Shown here: piece by piece, positions 59,531 through 64,000 of the stretch
Numbering within the stretch: position 1 is the first letter of the stretch
Layout: the number at the start of each line of letters is the position of its first letter
Assembly: GCA_002483445.1 (NCBI GenBank)
Contig: DLHY01000132.1
Location: forward strand, 34,157-98,156
Origin: Blastocatellia bacterium UBA7656
Lineage (GTDB): Bacteria; Acidobacteriota; Blastocatellia; UBA7656
DNA: 64,000 nt
Reading direction: 5' to 3'
Translations under genes and position numbers: made by a program
The notes under the pieces: model-generated
Database searches by the model: none
What the model saw: the letters and a program-made list of their open reading frames with translations, nothing else
Told to the model about the DNA's origin: nothing

Positions 59531-61516
59531 TCAATCTCTTTTTAGCTCATCGTAATGAAAAATCGCCGCCGCGTCTTCAAGATGACTTGTCACTCGACAC
59601 GGCGGGATGCTTTTCAGAAAAAGTTTGCCGTAGCTTTTCGTCCTCAATCTCGGATCGAGTATGGATAGCACTCCCCGGTCTGCGCTCGACCGGATCAAGC
59701 GACCGAGTCCCTGCTTGAGCGCGATGATCGCTCCCGGCACTGAGTATTCATAAAAAGAATTGCCGCCCTGCTCGTCGAGATATTTCTGTCGCGCCGCGAC
59801 TACAGGATCAGTCGGAACCGCGAAAGGCAGTTTGGAAATTATCACGCACGACAGAGCCTCGCCCTGAACGTCGACTCCCTGCCAGAAAGATGACGTAGCG
59901 AAAAGCACAGCGCCTTCTGTCGTGCGGAATTTTTCAAGCAATCCAGTTTTCGATCCCTGCCCCTGAATGAAGACTGGATAATCAACTCTCTTTCTAACGC
60001 GCTCGAACGCTTCGCGCATCTGCGATATGTTCGTAAACAGCACGAATGCGCGCCCGCGCGTGGCGTGAAGTATCTCGATTATTTCTTCTACCGAAGCGTC
60101 GACGAATTCGTGGCTGCGCGGATCGGGCATCCATTCCGGGAGGTAAAGCACCGCCTGATTTTCGAAATCGAAATGCGAAGGGATGATGAGTTCACGCGCC
60201 TCGCCTGTTCCCAACCGCGAGCGAATGAAGTCGAAGCTCTCGCCAGCCGTCAAAGTCGCCGATGTCAGCACCGCGCTGTGATTGATGGAAAAAAATTTCT
60301 CGTTGAGTATGCCTGAAACATCTATCGGGGTCGCATGGATGAAGACTCCGCGCCCGCGCTTTTCGTACCAGTAAACGAATCCCGCCTCTTCGCCCGTCAC
60401 GATGAACTCAAGCTCGAACTTCAAACTCTCGGCCCGACGCAGCAGATTATCAAGTTCGGGAGTCTGATCTTTGACTACGCCCGCAAGCGCGATCAAACGA
60501 TCAATCGCATTCGTCAGCCCTATGTATGCTTCGCCTGCGGCAGTGGGCTTGAACTCGCCGTCGCGGTCACGTCTGACAAAGAAGGATTCGGGAATGTTGT
60601 AGCGCCCTTCTTCGCTCGCGCCGCGTGGATTGCGGTCTCCCCACTGATCGCCGCCGCGAAACATCAGGAAGAAAGCATCCGACCTCTGACCGAGTCGCGC
60701 TAGAATTTTCAGCAAATCGCTCGACTGATCAGGCTCGGTCAATACAAGTTTTTGCGCGTCCTGAATCAACTCCATCACGCGGTAATTTGACACGCTGGTG
60801 CCGAAGTAAGACGCGGCCACGTCTTCTATTTCATGAGCTTCATCGAAGATGACCGATGAATAATCCGGTAGCACCTGCCCGTACTCTCCCCCGCGAAGTC
60901 CGAGGTCGGCGAAGAAGAGATGATGGTTGACTATGACGATGTCGGCTTCCATCGCGTCGCGGCGCATTCGGGTAATGAAGCAGTTGTCGAATTCGGGACA
61001 CTTCTGACCGAGACAGCTTTCGGCCCTCGCGTCGATCTGCGACCAGAATGAAAGCGATTCGGGAAGGTCAGTCAGTTCCGCCTTGTCTCCCGTTTCGGTC
61101 TTCCCCGCCCAGCGACGGACTTCATCGAAGTAATCGACTTCTTCCATCGATTCGAGAATCGGCATCTGATCAGCTTTTTTCAGTTTGTGAAGGCAGAGAT
61201 AATTTGCGCGGCCTTTCATGCAGACGAAGTTGAATCGTCGTGGGAGTATCGATTGAAGAAAGGGAATATCTTTTTTGGTCAATTGCTCCTGAAGATTTTT
61301 CGTCGCCGTAGAGACGATGACTCGACGGCCTGCGGCAAGCGCGGGTATGAGATAAGCGAGCGTCTTGCCTGTTCCCGTCCCGGCTTCGACCAGAGAGACG
61401 CCGCCCTCCGAGAGAGTATCGAAGACGAGTCGGGCCATATCGACCTGTCCGGGGCGATATTCATAGTTGGGATGATGGCGGGCGATCAACCCGTCAGGGC
61501 CGAATACATCTTCCAT
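59531..61516 (-). CDS. dinG: DinG-type ATP-dependent DNA helicase (XPD/Rad3 family)
   Basis: About 661 residues. Walker A is VEAGTGTGKTLAYLIPALA and the DEAH box is VIFDEAHEIEDVA. Between them are Cys residues of a 4Fe-4S cluster (ANYLC, CLGQKCPEFDNC). C-terminal motifs ATSSFWQGVDVQGE and LKQGLGRLIRS complete the superfamily 2 helicase. DinG unwinds 5'-to-3', including R-loops and G-quadruplexes. The ATG at 61516 is chosen over a TTG 12 bases upstream because the latter lies inside the tandem-unit repeat. It lacks the exonuclease domain found in Firmicutes DinG. Confidence 0.92.
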   Translation of the reverse strand: MEDVFGPDGLIARHHPNYEYRPGQVDMARLVFDTLSEGGVSLVEAGTGTGKTLAYLIPALAAGRRVIVSTATKNLQEQLTKKDIPFLQSILPRRFNFVCMKGRANYLCLHKLKKADQMPILESMEEVDYFDEVRRWAGKTETGDKAELTDLPESLSFWSQIDARAESCLGQKCPEFDNCFITRMRRDAMEADIVIVNHHLFFADLGLRGGEYGQVLPDYSSVIFDEAHEIEDVAASYFGTSVSNYRVMELIQDAQKLVLTEPDQSSDLLKILARLGQRSDAFFLMFRGGDQWGDRNPRGASEEGRYNIPESFFVRRDRDGEFKPTAAGEAYIGLTNAIDRLIALAGVVKDQTPELDNLLRRAESLKFELEFIVTGEEAGFVYWYEKRGRGVFIHATPIDVSGILNEKFFSINHSAVLTSATLTAGESFDFIRSRLGTGEARELIIPSHFDFENQAVLYLPEWMPDPRSHEFVDASVEEIIEILHATRGRAFVLFTNISQMREAFERVRKRVDYPVFIQGQGSKTGLLEKFRTTEGAVLFATSSFWQGVDVQGEALSCVIISKLPFAVPTDPVVAARQKYLDEQGGNSFYEYSVPGAIIALKQGLGRLIRSSADRGVLSILDPRLRTKSYGKLFLKSIPPCRVTSHLEDAAAIFHYDELKRD

Positions 61517-61521
61517 AAAGT

Positions 61522-61610
61522 AAGGCAAAAGGCAAAAGGTAAAAGGTAAAAGGCAAGCGCGGGAGAATGGCTCGTCCCACTTTTGCCTTTTTACTTTTTA
61601 CTTTTGCCTT
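61522..61610. repeat. Inverted heptad-unit repeat (AAGGCAA / AAGGTAA units)
   Basis: The left arm (61522-61556) is five tandem seven-base units AAGGCAA, AAGGCAA, AAGGTAA, AAGGTAA, AAGGCAA. The right arm (61580-61611) has the complementary units CTTTTGC, CTTTTTA, CTTTTTA, CTTTTGC. A 23-bp GC-rich centre separates them. It occupies almost the whole gap between glyA and dinG, ending at the glyA stop codon and starting within ten bases of the dinG start. Confidence 0.9.
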
Positions 61611-62894
61611 CTATTGAGTCTGCGCGCGGCTGCGAATCAAACGATTTTCATACATCGGAAATTGCTCGCACAACTCATTCACGCGATTGCGGACGCTTTG
61701 TCGAACCGATTCGCTTTCAGGGTCAGCCAAAGTTTCGCTTATCCACCCGGCGATGGTTCGCATCTCGTCTTCCTTCATTCCGCGAGTCGTAAGCGCAGGC
61801 GTTCCTATGCGAATGCCCGACGCTTTCATCGGCGGTTGAGTGTCGAACGGGATAGCGTTCTTGTTCACAGTAATGGCCGCGCGTTCGAGCGATTTTTCAG
61901 CCTGCGCGCCTGTCAGTCCCCTCACGAAAACATTGACGAGCATCAGATGATTGTCCGTTCCATTCGAGACTATGCGAAATCCTGCCTCAGACAATCCTTC
62001 GGCAAGCGCGCTTGCGTTCGAGATAACTTGTTGTTGATACTCCCTGAAACTGGCTTCCAGAGCCTCTTTGAAACAAACTGCCTTAGCCGCGATGACGTGC
62101 ATAAGCGGCCCGCCTTGAACGGTCGGGAACACAGCGCGATCCACATCTTTGGCGAACTGCTCGCGGCACATCACCATTCCGGCCCTCGGCCCGCGCAGAG
62201 TTTTATGTGTCGTAGTGGTGACGAAATCCATGTGAGGCACGGGGCTTGGATGAAGCCCTGCGGCTACAAGTCCGGCGATGTGAGCGATGTCAGCCATCGA
62301 ATTTGCGCAAACGTCGCGAGCGATGCGCCCGATGCGCTCGAAATCGATCACACGCGAGTAAGCCGACGCGCCGCACAGTATGAGTCGAGGTTTATGCTCG
62401 TGGGCAAGGCGTTCAAGCTCGTCGTAATCGATCATCTCAGTTTCGGCATTCACTCCGTAAGGAATGATTTTATAACTGCGGCCCGAAAAATTTAGCGGGT
62501 GGCCGTGCGTGAGGTGTCCGCCGTGGGCGAGGTTCATGCCGAGAATCGTGTCGCCGTAGTTGAGCGCCGCAAGATAGACGCTCATATTGGCCTGCGAGCC
62601 TGAGTGCGGTTGAACATTGACGTGCTCGCAGCCGAATATTTGTTTGGCGCGGTCGCGAGCTATGTTTTCGACCACATCGACGAATTCGCATCCGCCATAG
62701 TAACGCTTGCCGGGATAGCCTTCGGCGTACTTATTAGTCATCACCGAACCCATTGCAGTGAGAACGGCTTCGGAAACGAAATTTTCCGAGGCGATCATTT
62801 CGAGGTTGTAGGCAAGGCGACGTTCTTCGTCTGCGATGGCGGCGGCGACGTCAGGGTCGACTTCTTCGAGCGGGCGATTCATAAGTGCGGTCAT
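61611..62894 (-). CDS. glyA: Serine hydroxymethyltransferase
   Basis: About 427 residues. The ATG at 62894 has GAGGAA eight bases upstream. SHMT motifs are IASENFVSEAVLTAMGSVMTN, YYGGCEFVD, NVQPHSGSQANMSVY and the PLP-binding Lys in TTTTHKTLRGPRAG. The C-terminal TTRGMKEDEMRTIAGWI is conserved. It interconverts serine and glycine with tetrahydrofolate. I looked at the 150-bp leader for a glycine or folate riboswitch and did not find a match. Confidence 0.96.
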   Translation of the reverse strand: MTALMNRPLEEVDPDVAAAIADEERRLAYNLEMIASENFVSEAVLTAMGSVMTNKYAEGYPGKRYYGGCEFVDVVENIARDRAKQIFGCEHVNVQPHSGSQANMSVYLAALNYGDTILGMNLAHGGHLTHGHPLNFSGRSYKIIPYGVNAETEMIDYDELERLAHEHKPRLILCGASAYSRVIDFERIGRIARDVCANSMADIAHIAGLVAAGLHPSPVPHMDFVTTTTHKTLRGPRAGMVMCREQFAKDVDRAVFPTVQGGPLMHVIAAKAVCFKEALEASFREYQQQVISNASALAEGLSEAGFRIVSNGTDNHLMLVNVFVRGLTGAQAEKSLERAAITVNKNAIPFDTQPPMKASGIRIGTPALTTRGMKEDEMRTIAGWISETLADPESESVRQSVRNRVNELCEQFPMYENRLIRSRAQTQ

Positions 62895-63047
62895 CAGGAT
62901 TTCCTCATAGATGATTTCAATCGGGGACTCTGCTCGCAGGTTCGATACTACATCAGCGAGTTTAGCGGCGCAAACGAGGAAGCCCCTCGCTCGTCGCATC
63001 ATCCATCCGGGTTTCAATCTTTGTTTGAATTCGATAGATTCTCTCTT

Positions 63048-63878
63048 ATGAAAACGCCGGAGCCTGTAATTACTGTCGACCTATTTCCTGATTTGCTCGA
63101 AGAACTTCTCGCGCTGCTCGGCAGTCTTTCCATGGATGACTGGAAACGCTCAACGGTGTGCGCGGGGTGGTCGGTCAGGGACATCGCGCTGCATCTGCTC
63201 GGCGGAGAGGTGGGCATTTTGTCGAGAAAGCGCGATCAGTTCTCTTTCGTCGAAGCAGAAATCACGAGTTGGGATGACCTCGTGCAATTGATAAACAATT
63301 TAAATGATATGTGGGTCAAAGCTACTCGCAGGATAAGCCCGACATTGTTGATTGATTTGCTGAAACTGACGGGCAAGCAAACGTGCGAATACTTCAAGTC
63401 GCTCGATCCGTTTGCGATGGGCGACCCTGTCGATTGGGCTGGCAGCGAGACCGCCCCCGTGTGGCTCGACCTTGCGCGCGAGTTCACAGAGCGATGGCAT
63501 CATCAGCAGCAGATACGCGATGCAACGGGAAAGCCGGGAGCGAAAGAGCCGCGTTTCTTTGCGCCCGTGCTTGATACTTTCGTTCGCGCCCTTCCGCACA
63601 CATACCGTGAAGTCGAAGCAAAGGATGAAACTCTGCTCGCGCTCACGATAACGGGCCATAGCGGCGGCAGATGGTTTCTGTTGCGAAGAGACGCGAAATG
63701 GAATCTCCTGATCGATGTAGACCTTGAGCCTGCGGCAGAGGTTATCATCGATCAGGAGACGGCGTGGCGATTGTTTACGAAGGGCGTAAGCAGAGAGGAA
63801 GTCACGAAAAAGGCCGCGATCACAGGCGACGTGAAACTGGCGTCGAAGGCATTGGATATGATCTCGGTCATCGCCTGA
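63048..63878 (+). CDS. Maleylpyruvate isomerase-like (MDMPI/DinB-fold) protein
   Basis: A 276-residue protein. The ATG at 63048 is chosen because the protein family begins near LLEELLALLGSLSMDDW; the frame extends upstream over the glyA region without support. It has the four-helix DinB/MDMPI fold with WKRSTVCAGWSVRDIALHLL, whose His is a likely metal ligand, and EFTERWHHQQQIRDATGK (two further His). The C-terminal part resembles an SCP2-like sterol-binding domain (WRLFTKGVSREEVTKKAAITGD). Actinobacterial members are mycothiol-dependent; the thiol used here is unknown. Divergent from glyA. Confidence 0.85.
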   Translation: MKTPEPVITVDLFPDLLEELLALLGSLSMDDWKRSTVCAGWSVRDIALHLLGGEVGILSRKRDQFSFVEAEITSWDDLVQLINNLNDMWVKATRRISPTLLIDLLKLTGKQTCEYFKSLDPFAMGDPVDWAGSETAPVWLDLAREFTERWHHQQQIRDATGKPGAKEPRFFAPVLDTFVRALPHTYREVEAKDETLLALTITGHSGGRWFLLRRDAKWNLLIDVDLEPAAEVIIDQETAWRLFTKGVSREEVTKKAAITGDVKLASKALDMISVIA

Positions 63879-64000
63879 TCTGCAAGTGATTCTCAATTGG
63901 ATTTGCGACTTCCTTTGGAGTGGAGGCGACACGCACGCAGCTTTTGACTTCAAACAAAAGCGGTGACGAGATAGAGTTATGTGTCAGGGCTCAGAACATC

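Noticed and set aside
62895..63047. Riboswitch in the glyA leader
   Set aside because: I could not match glycine, THF or SAM riboswitch cores; only unremarkable small hairpins are present.
62604..63047. N-terminal extension of the MDMPI-like protein
   Set aside because: The extension is antisense to glyA and lacks family similarity; the ATG at 63048 begins the recognisable domain.

Overview
This is a bacterial chromosome segment of moderately high GC from a Gram-negative organism. It carries an outer-membrane toolkit (Tol-Pal, LolA), c-type cytochromes with a ResB/ResC maturation pair, a long-chain fatty-acid oxidation operon, BACON and YCF48-like secreted proteins, and many intergenic inverted repeats built from short tandem units. 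Together these fit an Acidobacteriota member (Blastocatellia-like) best. That placement is an inference from gene style; no rRNA or other decisive marker is present.

Layout. 0-3.7 kb: tolQ-tolR-tolA/tonB-tolB-pal operon on the minus strand, with pal running off the left edge. 3.9-7.1 kb: a PQQ-type propeller protein followed by a fused PotC-PotD polyamine transporter protein. 7.1-13.4 kb: zinc-ribbon protein, a zinc-site-less M16 peptidase homologue, UbiE/MenG methyltransferase, TldD/TldE, and a membrane-anchored protein. 13.4-17.1 kb (minus): LolA, ABC ATPase, DciA-like protein, and a metallophosphatase/tetraheme cytochrome whose reading frame is crossed by one in-frame UGA at a position where its family appears to have cysteine. 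17.2-22.7 kb: maf, an SDR, resB-resC with a clear promoter and terminator, and a dienelactone hydrolase. 22.7-31.6 kb: a visibly more AT-rich island with a glutaryl-CoA dehydrogenase-like gene, a UDP-xylose synthase-like gene, orphan secreted proteins, and a 1166-residue sigma-54 activator with a transposase-type HTH and TPR repeats.

32-43.6 kb is one long minus-strand catabolic block: fadR-like TetR, acyl-CoA ligase, FadN-, FadA- and FadE-like enzymes, an MBL hydrolase, a benzoate-CoA ligase-like enzyme and a YCF48-like protein. A palindrome matching the Bacillus FadR box lies in the promoter of the TetR gene. 44.6-48.9 kb: a NorD-like VWA protein and threonine synthase.

49.2-54.5 kb is a cluster of integron gene cassettes without an integrase (CALIN). 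I see three well-formed attC sites, two weaker ones, and two isolated R' boxes. Cassette genes include a PD-(D/E)XK-like protein, a permuted-papain-like protein with a Cys/His N-terminal motif, an SMP-30 lactonase and a PIN-domain toxin pair. An IS5-type transposase tail lies inside the array. The array abuts the 3' end of a phosphomannomutase gene, and 132 bp of that gene's 3' end is duplicated about 950 bp away, inside the array.

54.5-64 kb (mostly minus): phosphomannomutase, a secreted propeller/cytochrome/BACON protein, DinG-type helicase, glyA, and a plus-strand MDMPI/DinB-like protein.

The strongest leads are the candidate selenocysteine codon, the integrase-less cassette array with the duplicated gene end, the transposase-HTH/sigma-54 fusion, and the shared architecture of the intergenic tandem-unit inverted repeats.
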